A stretch of DNA of 33,839 nt from Peptoniphilus sp. (GCF_022767005.1 NZ_JALEOV010000063.1:1-33839), one strand, 5' to 3'; counted from the first letter of the stretch, positions 15,833-24,076 are shown. A program made the numbers and translations. Notes: generated from the letters alone by a model not told the origin.

Positions 15833-16253
15833 CGGCCCAAATATAAATATGCTTGGAATTCGTGAAGTGAATATTTATGGAAGCAAAAGCTATGACACTT
15901 TATTAAAATTATTAGATGAAGTTGCCCTTGAAGAAAATATTGATATAAAACACTTTCAATCAAATTATGAGGGAGCAATTGTCGATGAAATTCAAAAAGC
16001 CTATCAAAAAATTGATGGCATAGTTATAAACGCAGCTGCCTATACTCACACAAGTGTTGCAATTTTAGATGCTCTTAAATCTGTGAGTATTCCAACAGTT
16101 GAAGTTCACATTTCAAAAGTTTCAGAGCGTGAAGATTTTAGACAAATAAATTTTATTAAGTCCTATGCGATAAAATCCTTTGAAGGATTTGGCATAGATG
16201 GATACAAAAGGGCAATAATATATCTAAAAAATTATTTAAAGGGGCAAAAATGA
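15813..16253 (+). CDS. aroQ: 3-dehydroquinate dehydratase, type II
   Basis: Third step: dehydrates 3-dehydroquinate to 3-dehydroshikimate. 146 residues, the usual type II (dodecameric, cofactor-free) size. Motifs: DGPNINMLGIREVNIYG with the active-site Arg/Tyr region, QSNYEGAIVDEIQ, INAAAYTHTSVAILDAL, and VEVHISKVSEREDFR with the catalytic histidine. It overlaps the preceding fusion by 20 bases. GGAGG lies 12 bases before the ATG, rather far. Its presence completes the pathway, as no type I enzyme is encoded here. Confidence 0.97.
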   Translation: MKILVIDGPNINMLGIREVNIYGSKSYDTLLKLLDEVALEENIDIKHFQSNYEGAIVDEIQKAYQKIDGIVINAAAYTHTSVAILDALKSVSIPTVEVHISKVSEREDFRQINFIKSYAIKSFEGFGIDGYKRAIIYLKNYLKGQK

Positions 16254-18262
16254 AATCACTTATAATTGATAATTACGATTCTTACACATACAATCTTTTT
16301 CAATTAATTGGAAAAGTTAGCGGAGTAGAGCCAATTGTAATTAAAAATGACGAGATGACTTACGAAGAAATTTTAGATTTAAACTTTGACAATGTAATTA
16401 TTTCTCCAGGTCCTGGAAGTCCAGAAAAGGAAAAAGACTTTGGGGTGTGTAAAGATATTATTGAAAAATTAAACAAGCCAATTTTGGGAATTTGTCTTGG
16501 ACATCAAGGAATATATTATTACAATGGTGGAAAAATTTTAAAAGCGAGAGAGCCAATGCACGGCAGACAAAGTGAAGTAATTCACAATGGCAAAAATTTA
16601 TTTAAGGGAATAAAAAATAATTTTAAAGTAACAAGGTACCATTCCTTAATTTGCGAGGAGAAAGAACTTGAAAATATAAATATTGATGCAAGGACAAGTG
16701 ATGGCGTTGTTATGGCAATTTCTCACAAGAAAAAGCCAATTTATGGAGTTCAGTTTCATCCCGAGTCCATAGCAAGCGAATGTGGAGAACAATTAATAGA
16801 AAATTTTATAAATATTTGTCAAGAATTTTATAAAACAAAGGAACTTTATTATGAAATAATTGATAAGAGTTTTGACACTCAAAATATTTATGACAAAATT
16901 TATAATTTTTATAAAGGAGCTCTTTGGCTAGATAGCAGCAAGGTAGAAGAAGGACTTTCAAGATTCTCTATCTTTGGACTTCAAGGACCTAGGAGTCATA
17001 CACTTAAATACGATGTTGATAAAAAAATCGTAGAAAAATCCTTTGAAAATTCTTCAGAAGTAGAATTTTATAGTATAGATATTTTTGATTTTTTAAAAGA
17101 AAATCGAAAAAGGTGGAGTTATGATGAGTCTCTTCCCTTTGATTTTCAATTGGGATATATTGGTTACTTTGGTTATGAATTAAAAAAAGATACAGAAAAT
17201 GTAACAAACAAATATTCCTATGGATATCCCGATGCCTATTTTAAATATTGCGATAGAGCCATAGTTTATGACCATAAAGAAGAAAAATTATATTTTCTTT
17301 CCTATGTTGATGACAAAAATTGGATAGATGAAATAAAAAATATTTTAGAAAAAGAAATTGAAATAAAAAAAGATGATAATACAAAAAAAGATTTTCCAAA
17401 ATTAAAATTTGTAAAGGACAAAGAAACTTACATTAATGACATAAAAAAAATAAAGGAATTAATTCGTGAAGGAGAAACCTATGAAGTATGTCTAACAAAT
17501 AGACTAGATATTTTTGATAAAATTAATGGAAAAAAATATTATGAATATTTGCGAGAAAAAAGTCCTGGACAATACAGTGCCTACTTGCCCTTTGATGAAA
17601 TAAAAATTGCGTGTTCTTCAATGGAAAGATTTTTAAGGGTAGATAAAAATAATTTTGTTACCACAAAGCCAATTAAAGGCACTATAAAAAGAGGAAATTC
17701 TTTAGAAGAAGATCAAAAATTAATTGAAGAGTTAAGAAACGAAGAAAAAACAAAGTCAGAAAATCTTATGATTGTAGATTTACTACGCAACGATTTGGGT
17801 AAATTTTGTGAAATTGGTTCAGTTGAAGTGCCAAAATTAATGGATGTGGAAACTTATAAAACTCTGCACCAACTTGTTACTACAGTTTCTGGAAAAATTA
17901 AAGATGATGTTGATATAATAGATGTGTTGAAAAAAACTTTTCCAGGTGGATCAATGACAGGTGCTCCTAAAAAAAGAACATTGGAAATAATAGATGAGTT
18001 GGAAAATTATCCACGAGGAGTTTATTCGGGAACTATTGGATATATTTCAAATAATTCTACAATGGATTTTAATATTGTAATTAGAACTGCATTAATTGAA
18101 GATGATAAAACTACTATTGGAGTTGGTGGAGCAATTATTATTCTATCAGATGAAGAGGAAGAGTTCGGCGAAATTGTTTTAAAGGCAAAGGGCTCACTTC
18201 TTGCACTGCAATCTTATTACAATAATTTTGACAAAATAGATATTGAGGGAAGCAAAGGATAA
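16250..18262 (+). CDS. Aminodeoxychorismate synthase, PabA-PabB fusion
   Basis: Makes 4-amino-4-deoxychorismate from chorismate and glutamine, the first step to p-aminobenzoate and folate. In 670 residues, 1-190 is a class I glutamine amidotransferase (DNYDSYTYNL; ISPGPGSPEKE; GICLGHQG with nucleophile C82; FHPES with H170 and E172). Residues about 200-660 are the chorismate-binding domain (ENLMIVDLLRND 505-516; PGGSMTGAPKKRT 565-577; GTIGYI). PIKGT (474-478) has the Lys typical of PabB where anthranilate synthase TrpE has Ala, and pabC follows, so ADC synthase is favoured over anthranilate synthase. It overlaps aroQ by four bases and the next gene by one. Confidence 0.93.
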   Translation: MKSLIIDNYDSYTYNLFQLIGKVSGVEPIVIKNDEMTYEEILDLNFDNVIISPGPGSPEKEKDFGVCKDIIEKLNKPILGICLGHQGIYYYNGGKILKAREPMHGRQSEVIHNGKNLFKGIKNNFKVTRYHSLICEEKELENINIDARTSDGVVMAISHKKKPIYGVQFHPESIASECGEQLIENFINICQEFYKTKELYYEIIDKSFDTQNIYDKIYNFYKGALWLDSSKVEEGLSRFSIFGLQGPRSHTLKYDVDKKIVEKSFENSSEVEFYSIDIFDFLKENRKRWSYDESLPFDFQLGYIGYFGYELKKDTENVTNKYSYGYPDAYFKYCDRAIVYDHKEEKLYFLSYVDDKNWIDEIKNILEKEIEIKKDDNTKKDFPKLKFVKDKETYINDIKKIKELIREGETYEVCLTNRLDIFDKINGKKYYEYLREKSPGQYSAYLPFDEIKIACSSMERFLRVDKNNFVTTKPIKGTIKRGNSLEEDQKLIEELRNEEKTKSENLMIVDLLRNDLGKFCEIGSVEVPKLMDVETYKTLHQLVTTVSGKIKDDVDIIDVLKKTFPGGSMTGAPKKRTLEIIDELENYPRGVYSGTIGYISNNSTMDFNIVIRTALIEDDKTTIGVGGAIIILSDEEEEFGEIVLKAKGSLLALQSYYNNFDKIDIEGSKG

Positions 18263-19050
18263 TGAAAGATAAATTAAGTAAAGGAAAAATTGTAAAAATT
18301 AAAGATGTAAAGGTGGGCGGAGGCAAGCCTATTATTATAGCAGGCCCTTGCTCTATTGAATCTCGTGAACACATCGTTGACGAGGCTTTATCATTAAAAG
18401 AAATAGGAGTAGACATACTTCGTGGTGGTGCCTTTAAACCAAGGACAAGTCCCTTTGACTTTCAAGGTCTTGGGTTTGAGGCAGTTAAATATTTAAAGGA
18501 AGCGTCAGAAAAAAGCAATCTTCCCATAGTAACGGAAGTATTAAGTGAAGATCATGTTGAGAAAATGAAAGATTATGTAGATGCCTTTCAAATAGGTTCT
18601 AGAAATATGTATAATTATGCTCTTTTAAAAAAAGTTGGAAAAACAATGAAACCAATAATTTTAAAAAGAGGATTTTCTGCAACTTTAAGAGAATGGGAGA
18701 TGGCTGCAAAATACATTGAAGCGGAAGGAAACGAAAATATAATTTTTTGTGAGAGAGGTATAAGGACTTTTGAAACTGAACTTAGAAACACATTAGATCT
18801 TGCAGGAGCCTATACATTAAAAGAAAAAACTGGCTATCCCGTAATTGTGGATCCAAGCCATGGCACAGGTAAAAGAGAACTAATTTTCCCAATGGTAAAA
18901 GCTGTGCTTGCACTTGGACTTGATGGAGTGATGATTGAAGTTCATCCAAACCCTGATGAAGCAATGAGTGATGCGGCACAAACTATTGACTATAAGACCT
19001 ATGAAAGAATTGCAAATTATGTAGGAGAATTTAATGAAAATAGAATTTGA
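18262..19050 (+). CDS. DAHP synthase, type I-beta, catalytic domain only
   Basis: First shikimate step: condenses PEP and erythrose-4-phosphate into DAHP. The 262-residue TIM barrel has GPCSIES (metal-binding Cys), RGGAFKPRTSPFDFQGLG, QIGSRNMYNY, LKRG, CERGIRTFE and DPSHGTGKRE, all of the KDO8P-synthase-like I-beta subclass. Relatives often carry an extra regulatory domain (ferredoxin-like N-terminus, or a fused chorismate mutase as in Bacillus). Here there is neither: only about 23 residues precede the barrel. Feedback control must therefore be absent or act through another protein. The ATG overlaps the previous stop codon (TAATG). Seventh gene of the operon although it performs the first reaction. 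Confidence 0.95.
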   Translation: MKDKLSKGKIVKIKDVKVGGGKPIIIAGPCSIESREHIVDEALSLKEIGVDILRGGAFKPRTSPFDFQGLGFEAVKYLKEASEKSNLPIVTEVLSEDHVEKMKDYVDAFQIGSRNMYNYALLKKVGKTMKPIILKRGFSATLREWEMAAKYIEAEGNENIIFCERGIRTFETELRNTLDLAGAYTLKEKTGYPVIVDPSHGTGKRELIFPMVKAVLALGLDGVMIEVHPNPDEAMSDAAQTIDYKTYERIANYVGEFNENRI

Positions 19051-19747
19051 CGATGGATTTTCCTTTGGGAAGGGTGCCTTTGAAACTATAAAAGTAGTGA
19101 ATGGTCTCCCTTTGTTTTTAGATGCTCATTTGAAAAGGCTTAAAAATTCTTTGGATTTTTTTGAAATAAAAACTGATATTGATAAAAAAAAGATTTATGA
19201 ATATATAGATAAATCAAATAATAAAAACTTTGCTATGAAACTAATTATTTCAGATAAGAATTTTATTATTACTTCAAGAGAAGATAATTATAGGAAAGAT
19301 AATAAGTCTTATAAACTGAAAATTTCCAAAGTCAGAAGAAACTCAACTTCAAAGATAATTTATCACAAGAGCATTTCCTACTATGAAAATATTATAGAAC
19401 ATAGATGGGCCGTAGATAGTGGTTATGATTCAGCCTTATTTTTAAATGAAAGAGAAGAAGTAAGTGAAACTTCTTTCGCCAATATATTTTTTGTAAAAAA
19501 TGATAAGATTTATACGCCAAAGGTTTCATCGGGACTTTTAAGGGGAACAATGCGAGAATTTTTGATTAAGAATTTTGAAATTATTGAAGATAAAATTTAC
19601 GCCAAGAATTTAGATAGTTTCGATGAGTGCTTTATTTCAAATTCACTAATGGGTGTTAGGAATGTAGTTTCCATTGATGAAATAAAATTTAAAAGTAACG
19701 AGAAGACAAAAACAATACAAGATTATTTAAAAAAATTTGGATTTTAA
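19034..19747 (+). CDS. pabC: Aminodeoxychorismate lyase (PLP fold-type IV)
   Basis: Cleaves 4-amino-4-deoxychorismate to p-aminobenzoate and pyruvate. The 237-residue protein belongs to the class IV aminotransferase fold: FGKGAFETIKVVNGLPLFLDAHLKRL at the start, a candidate PLP lysine in YHKSISYYENI, EVSETSFANIFFVK holding the conserved Glu and Asn, and SGLLRGTMREFL binding phosphate. Family members also include branched-chain aminotransferases, but the short length and the neighbouring pabA-pabB fusion favour PabC. It overlaps the DAHP synthase gene by 17 bases, with TAGGAG inside that gene. Last gene of the operon. Confidence 0.88.
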   Translation: MKIEFDDGFSFGKGAFETIKVVNGLPLFLDAHLKRLKNSLDFFEIKTDIDKKKIYEYIDKSNNKNFAMKLIISDKNFIITSREDNYRKDNKSYKLKISKVRRNSTSKIIYHKSISYYENIIEHRWAVDSGYDSALFLNEREEVSETSFANIFFVKNDKIYTPKVSSGLLRGTMREFLIKNFEIIEDKIYAKNLDSFDECFISNSLMGVRNVVSIDEIKFKSNEKTKTIQDYLKKFGF

Positions 19748-19754
19748 AATTTTT

Positions 19755-19780
19755 AGACTGGAGATTGCCAGTCTTTTTTT
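19755..19780 (+). terminator. Terminator of the aro-pab operon
   Basis: Perfect 7-bp stem AGACTGG/CCAGTCT (19755-19761 with 19768-19774), six-base loop, followed by T to 19780. Confidence 0.9.
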
Positions 19781-19826
19781 ACGCTTAGCATAAAAAAACC
19801 ACCGGTTAAGCCAGTGGTTATGATTT
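19781..19826. repeat. Possible solo IS200/IS605-type end
   Basis: ACGCTTAGCAT, an A run, then ACC-CCGG...CC-GGT palindrome repeats the order seen at the IS200 remnant (ACGCTTAAGCGT, A-rich, ACCAGC-TAT-GCTGGT at 10372-10407). No transposase remains. This could be a solo end or a small non-autonomous relative; the resemblance is short and judged by eye. Confidence 0.35.
19792..19819 (-). terminator. Terminator of the 114-residue membrane protein gene
   Basis: Minus strand AACCACTGG pairs with CCGGTGGTT (one G-T pair; 19819-19811 with 19805-19797), loop CTTAA, then T to 19792. The stop codon of the gene overlaps the stem. Confidence 0.75.
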
Positions 19827-20162
19827 GCACATTTTATATTTTTTATTTTTGTAATAAAACCAAAGGATAATTAAAAAATATATCCCAGTTATAGAGAACA
19901 ATAAAGTTTGCTCTAAAAAAAGCGCTATAAAAGCCAAGTAAAAATCTTCAGCCAGCAATAAAAGCATATGATCTGGATTAATGTCTAATTTAGAAATTAA
20001 AACCATTGGAATTATGTTTAGTGCTGATATTATAATTAAGTAAATGTAAATACTTTCGTGAATTTTATTGAAATACACATGGTCAATATGCGTTAAAGCT
20101 AATTTAAGTGAACAATAATAAAAAACATATAAAAGTATTGTAATTATCTTTTTCTTATTCAT
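19818..20162 (-). CDS. Multi-pass membrane protein, function unknown
   Basis: A 114-residue hydrophobic protein with about four predicted membrane segments (near 5-20, 37-56, 67-84 and 86-106) and a basic C-terminal tail (YYKNKKYKMCKS). Its MNKKK start is typical of small membrane proteins. The stop codon falls inside a terminator of the right orientation, supporting a real gene. Against it, no clear ribosome site precedes the ATG. I do not recognise a family. It lies between the aro-pab operon and the ybaK operon, on the opposite strand. Confidence 0.55.
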   Translation of the reverse strand: MNKKKIITILLYVFYYCSLKLALTHIDHVYFNKIHESIYIYLIIISALNIIPMVLISKLDINPDHMLLLLAEDFYLAFIALFLEQTLLFSITGIYFLIILWFYYKNKKYKMCKS

Positions 20163-20421
20163 AAGTAGGTTAATTAATAGGAATAATTAAAAAAGTTGAA
20201 AATCATTAATATTTATATTTTACAAAATTTTTCCTAAAAATTGTACACCTCCTTAATACTGTAAAAATGAATTGATTAAAAATAAAAAAAGTCTTATTTT
20301 CAAGTAATACTAACATAAGTAGTTTTATTTTTCAATGAGAAAAATATTAGCACTAACTTATTAAATAGATGAAGAAAAGACTTTTTTGTTGTAAAATTAA
20401 TATAGATGAAAAGGTGATTTT
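20163..20421. other. Intergenic region with two inverted repeats
   Basis: A 259-base gap with no open frame worth reporting. TACAA-AA-TTTTT-CCT-AAAAA-TTGTA (20221-20245) is a hairpin with a two-base bulge. A minus-strand AAGGAGGTG (20255-20247) looks like a strong ribosome site but has no start codon within reach. AAAAAAGTCTT (20285-20295) is the inverse of AAGACTTTTTT (20377-20387), with pairing extending inward for several bases. The ybaK promoter was not securely found; TAAAAT at 20392-20397 is a candidate -10. Confidence 0.4.
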
Positions 20422-20892
20422 ATGAAAAAAACTAATGCAATGAGAATTCTTGAAAGTGAAAATATAAATTTTGAAATAATTGAATACTCAACTAAGGACG
20501 GAATTGGTGGAGTAGATGTTGCAGAAAAGTTGGGAGAAGACAAGGATAGAGTTTTTAAAACTCTTGTTACAGAAGCAAAAGACGGCGAACACTATGTATT
20601 TGTTGTTCCAGTTTCTAGTGAGCTTGATTTAAAAAAAGCAGCCAAGGCATCAAATTCTAAAAAAATTGAAATGATTCCACAAAAAAAGTTGCTTCCACTC
20701 ACTGGTTATGTCCACGGTGGTTGTTCGCCAGTTGGAATGAAAAAGTCTTTTAAAACTTTTATTGATTCATCAGCTGAAGACCTAGACTTTTTTTATGTAA
20801 GTGGTGGGAAAGTTGGCTTGCAAATAAAAGTAAATCCAAGAGAACTCATTTCTGCAATTGATGGAGAATTTTCGGATATTAAAAAGGAGTAA
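20422..20892 (+). CDS. ybaK: YbaK-family aminoacyl-tRNA deacylase
   Basis: Probably hydrolyses Cys-tRNA(Pro) made in error by prolyl-tRNA synthetase, a trans-editing function in the cytoplasm. The 156-residue length is normal. Motifs: the conserved Lys in VFKTLV (about 46), FVVPVSSELDLKKAAKA, GYVHGGCSPVGMKKSF and the C-terminal GLQIKVNPRELI. AAAGGTGATT lies before the ATG. It heads a four-gene run with a phosphohexomutase, a PfkB-like protein and a cysteine hydrolase, which have no obvious link to translation quality control. EbsC-type or other free-standing editing specificities are possible. Confidence 0.93.
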   Translation: MKKTNAMRILESENINFEIIEYSTKDGIGGVDVAEKLGEDKDRVFKTLVTEAKDGEHYVFVVPVSSELDLKKAAKASNSKKIEMIPQKKLLPLTGYVHGGCSPVGMKKSFKTFIDSSAEDLDFFYVSGGKVGLQIKVNPRELISAIDGEFSDIKKE

Positions 20893-20894
20893 GT

Positions 20895-22559
20895 ATGTAC
20901 AGAGATATTTATGAAAAATGGCTTGCAAGTGAAAATGTAGATGCAAATTTAAAAAATGAACTTATCGCTATAAAAGATAATGAAGAAGAAATTGAAGATA
21001 GATTTTACAAAAATTTAGAATTTGGAACTGCAGGTATTCGTGGAATTTTAGGTGCAGGTACAAATAGAATGAATTATTTGACTGTTGGAAAAACTGCGGT
21101 TGCACTTTCAAATTTAATCGAAAATCTTGGTGAAGACGCAAAAAAAAGAGGGGTAGTAATTGGACGCGACATAAGGCATTTTTCCTACGAATTTTCTATT
21201 TTGACTGCAAAAATATTGGCAGAAAAGGGGATCACTGTTTATTTATTTCCAGGAATTACTCCAACACCACTTCTTGCTTATTCAATAAGATATTTAAAAA
21301 CAATTTCTGGAATAATGATTACTGCATCTCACAATCCAAAAAATTACAATGGATTTAAACTTTATTGGGAGAAGGGTTCTCAAATTTTATCGGACATTGC
21401 AGATAAAATGGAAGAAGAGTCACAAAATGTTGACATCTTAAATTTTAATTTTACTGGGCTAAAAAAATTAGGCGAATACGAAAATATTAAATTTATTGGT
21501 GAAAAAGTTACAAAATCTTTTTACAGAAATACGCTAAAACACACATTGACTGACGATGTTGACAAGGATATAAAGATTATTTACACACCATTAAGTGGAT
21601 GTGGCAATAAATTTGTGAGGAAAATTTTAGACCTTCGCGGTTTTAAAAGGGTAATTGTTGTTCCAGAACAAGAAAATCCAGATGGAGATTTTACAAATGT
21701 CACAAATCCAAACCCTGAAGATATAAGAGCTTTTGATAGGGCAATTGAGCTTGCGAAAAAAGAAAATGCTGATATAATTATTGCAACAGATCCAGATTCA
21801 GACAGAGTTGCTGTTGTAGAAATGGATGGAGAAATTTTTAGAATCACGGGAAATCAAATGGGCTTTATCCTTGGCAATTTTATTTTGGAAAGAATTAAGG
21901 ATAAAAATATTGAAAGGGGAGCAATAGTAAAGACAGTTGTAACTAGTGATTTAATTAAAAAAATTGCAAAAAACTTTGGAGTTGAAGTCTTTGAAACTTT
22001 AACTGGTTTTAAAAATATTTGTAATCTTCCAAATATTTGGGAAGAAAATCACGAAAATAATTTCATTTTTGGCTACGAAGAGTCCATAGGTTATGTAATT
22101 GGAGATCACATTAGGGACAAGGATGCCATTGGCACGTCAATGATTGTGGCAGAGATGGCAGGCTATTTAAAGAAGAGAAATTTAAAAATAAAAGATTATC
22201 TTGAAGAAATTTATAAAAAATATGGATATTTTGAAGAATACTTAGACTCAATTTATTTTGAAGGAAAAGATGGAAAAGTAATCATGAAAAAAATCATGGA
22301 TGACTTTAGAAAAATTGAGGACTTTGAAAAAATCGGCGAACTAAAGAAAAAAGTTGATTTTATAAAGGATAAAGAAAATCCACAAGATCTATTAAAATTT
22401 TACTTTGACGATGAAACTTGGTTTGCGCTTAGACCTTCGGGAACAGAACCAAAACTAAAAATTTACGCTTATGCAGTTTCTGAAAATAAAGAGGAAGCAA
22501 AAAAAATAATAAATGCAATGAAAGAAGAAATAATGGAAAAAATTGAGGCAAGTAGGTGA
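20895..22559 (+). CDS. Phosphohexomutase (phosphoglucomutase/phosphomannomutase)
   Basis: Alpha-D-phosphohexomutase that moves phosphate between C1 and C6 of glucose or mannose. 554 residues, the size of the PgcA/Pgm2-like subfamily. The four signature loops are present: the phosphoserine loop TASHNP (S145), the metal loop DPDSDRVA, the sugar loop GYEESIG and the phosphate loop RPSGTEPKLKIY. GTAGIRG near residue 45 is also typical. The product links glycolysis to glycogen, wall and capsule precursors. AAGGAG overlaps the ybaK stop codon. Glucose versus mannose preference cannot be told from sequence alone. Confidence 0.95.
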   Translation: MYRDIYEKWLASENVDANLKNELIAIKDNEEEIEDRFYKNLEFGTAGIRGILGAGTNRMNYLTVGKTAVALSNLIENLGEDAKKRGVVIGRDIRHFSYEFSILTAKILAEKGITVYLFPGITPTPLLAYSIRYLKTISGIMITASHNPKNYNGFKLYWEKGSQILSDIADKMEEESQNVDILNFNFTGLKKLGEYENIKFIGEKVTKSFYRNTLKHTLTDDVDKDIKIIYTPLSGCGNKFVRKILDLRGFKRVIVVPEQENPDGDFTNVTNPNPEDIRAFDRAIELAKKENADIIIATDPDSDRVAVVEMDGEIFRITGNQMGFILGNFILERIKDKNIERGAIVKTVVTSDLIKKIAKNFGVEVFETLTGFKNICNLPNIWEENHENNFIFGYEESIGYVIGDHIRDKDAIGTSMIVAEMAGYLKKRNLKIKDYLEEIYKKYGYFEEYLDSIYFEGKDGKVIMKKIMDDFRKIEDFEKIGELKKKVDFIKDKENPQDLLKFYFDDETWFALRPSGTEPKLKIYAYAVSENKEEAKKIINAMKEEIMEKIEASR

Positions 22560-22563
22560 TTGT

Positions 22564-23472
22564 ATGATACTATTTTGTGATTTTAATCCAAAAATTGTTA
22601 GAGAATATATATTAAATAGCGAGATGGAAAATATTATTGAAAGTTCTAAAATTTATCCAAGTGGCAAAGGAATATATATGTCTCTATTTGCGAAAAAAAT
22701 TGGCGTGGACTCGGAAGTTTTTATGCTAAAGGGAAGTGGAAGGGGAAGAGAAATTGCTCTTACTCTAAGTAGACTTGGAATCGACATAAATTATACTGCG
22801 CTAAAAGACGAAAATGTGGAAGAAGTTATAATAAAGGGCAAAAATTTTGAAAAAAGATACAGGACTAAAGACCCAAGAATTACTATGGAAGATAGAAATG
22901 ATATTTTAAATTCCTTTGAAAGAGCATTGTATAATAAAAAAATTGCAGTAATTCCAAAAATTAACTTATTTGGGCTTGACGATGAAATTTACGAAAAACT
23001 TATTAAAATTTGTTATAAAAACAACACAAAAGTTGCTGTAAATCCAAAAAATCTTGATGCAATAGAAAAGACAAACCCATATATTTTAATGTTTGATAAA
23101 GATGACATTGAAAGGGAAAGAAAAATAAATTATACAGGTGAAGTAATTGAATTTAATAAAAAGTTTATAAAATCTGGAACAAAAATTGTCTTTGTAAATA
23201 GTAAGAGAGCCACGATTATTTCAACTGAAGATAAAAATTATAGAGCTTATGTAAATAAACAAAAACTAGAGAGAAATGAAATTACAGAGAAACTAGACAG
23301 CTCCTTATCCCTTGCAGGTCTTTCCATGGCGATTGATAGAGATTACGATTTTATCACTTCAATAAAACTTGCAATATCCTGTGGAGTGTGGGAAAATTTT
23401 GTTGAAAAAGATAAAATAGAAATGAGTGCTATTAAAAAAATAATGAATAGTGTTGAAGTTGAAGAAATTTAG
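22564..23472 (+). CDS. Divergent PfkB-family (1-phosphofructokinase-like) protein
   Basis: 302 residues with the PfkB/ribokinase layout: MILFCDFNPKIVREYI and YPSGKGIYMS (31-40) match the N-terminal substrate region of 1-phosphofructokinase-like kinases, and the C-terminal helix pattern LAGLSMAIDRDYDFITSIKLAISCG follows the usual catalytic region. The catalytic GAGDSF motif, however, reads EKLDSS (242-247): the Asp (D245) is kept but the anion-hole glycines are lost. It may be a weak or non-catalytic kinase, perhaps a sensor. The ATG at 22564 follows AGGTGATT; a TTG 21 bases upstream is unlikely because it precedes this ribosome site. Overall identity to known members is probably low. Confidence 0.8.
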   Translation: MILFCDFNPKIVREYILNSEMENIIESSKIYPSGKGIYMSLFAKKIGVDSEVFMLKGSGRGREIALTLSRLGIDINYTALKDENVEEVIIKGKNFEKRYRTKDPRITMEDRNDILNSFERALYNKKIAVIPKINLFGLDDEIYEKLIKICYKNNTKVAVNPKNLDAIEKTNPYILMFDKDDIERERKINYTGEVIEFNKKFIKSGTKIVFVNSKRATIISTEDKNYRAYVNKQKLERNEITEKLDSSLSLAGLSMAIDRDYDFITSIKLAISCGVWENFVEKDKIEMSAIKKIMNSVEVEEI

Positions 23473-23480
23473 GAGGATAA

Positions 23481-24032
23481 ATGAAGAATTTTCACTTAAA
23501 AAGAGAGAATGTTCTTTTTGCCTTTATTGACATTCAAGATAAATTATTAAAGGCAATTTATAACAAAGAAGAAATTGTAAAAAATTCTGCAATTTTGGCA
23601 AAAGTTGCAAGTATTATTGGAGCAGAGGCAATTTACACAGTTCAATATCCAAAGGGACTTGGATACACTAATGAAGATGTAAAAGCTCCACTAGAGGACA
23701 AAGAAGAATTTGGAAAGCTAAATTTTAATTCTTACGACGATGAAAATATTAAAAGAGAAATTGAAAGACTTGGAAAGAAACAAATTATTATTTGTGGCAT
23801 GGAAACACATATTTGCATTTTCCAAACAGTTAGAGCACTTTTAGAAGCAGGTTTTGAAGTTTTTGTTGTTGAGGATGCACTTGGTTCAAGGACAGAGAAA
23901 AACTCTAAGAATGGAATAGAGCTTCTCCGTGAAATGGGAGCAGTGGTTACAAATACAGAAACAGTATTATTCGACTTAGCAGGCATTGCAGGTACGGATG
24001 AATTTAAAACCTTACAAAAACTAATAATTTGA
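23481..24032 (+). CDS. Isochorismatase-like cysteine hydrolase
   Basis: 183 residues of the isochorismatase-like hydrolase superfamily. The triad is visible: D17 (AFIDIQDKL), K79 (FGKLNFNSY) and C112 (GMETHICIFQT). The cis-peptide region before the Cys is also normal. Members include nicotinamidases, N-carbamoylsarcosine amidases and true isochorismatases (which lack the Cys). Presence of the Cys argues for an amide or thioester-type substrate, not isochorismate, in spite of the chorismate operon nearby. The closest relatives are generally uncharacterised (YcaC-like). AGGAGG precedes the ATG. Last gene of its operon. Confidence 0.9.
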   Translation: MKNFHLKRENVLFAFIDIQDKLLKAIYNKEEIVKNSAILAKVASIIGAEAIYTVQYPKGLGYTNEDVKAPLEDKEEFGKLNFNSYDDENIKREIERLGKKQIIICGMETHICIFQTVRALLEAGFEVFVVEDALGSRTEKNSKNGIELLREMGAVVTNTETVLFDLAGIAGTDEFKTLQKLII

Positions 24033-24039
24033 CGATGAT

Positions 24040-24064
24040 GAGCTTCCTCCAGAAGCTCTTTTTT
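24040..24064 (+). terminator. Terminator after the cysteine hydrolase gene
   Basis: Perfect 7-bp stem GAGCTTC/GAAGCTC (24040-24046 with 24052-24058), five-base loop, six T. Confidence 0.9.
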
Positions 24065-24076
24065 GATTATAAACTG

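Noticed and set aside
16250..18262. Anthranilate synthase (TrpG-TrpE fusion)
   Set aside because: The chorismate-binding domain has PIKGT with the PabB-type Lys, pabC follows in the same operon and no trp genes are present.
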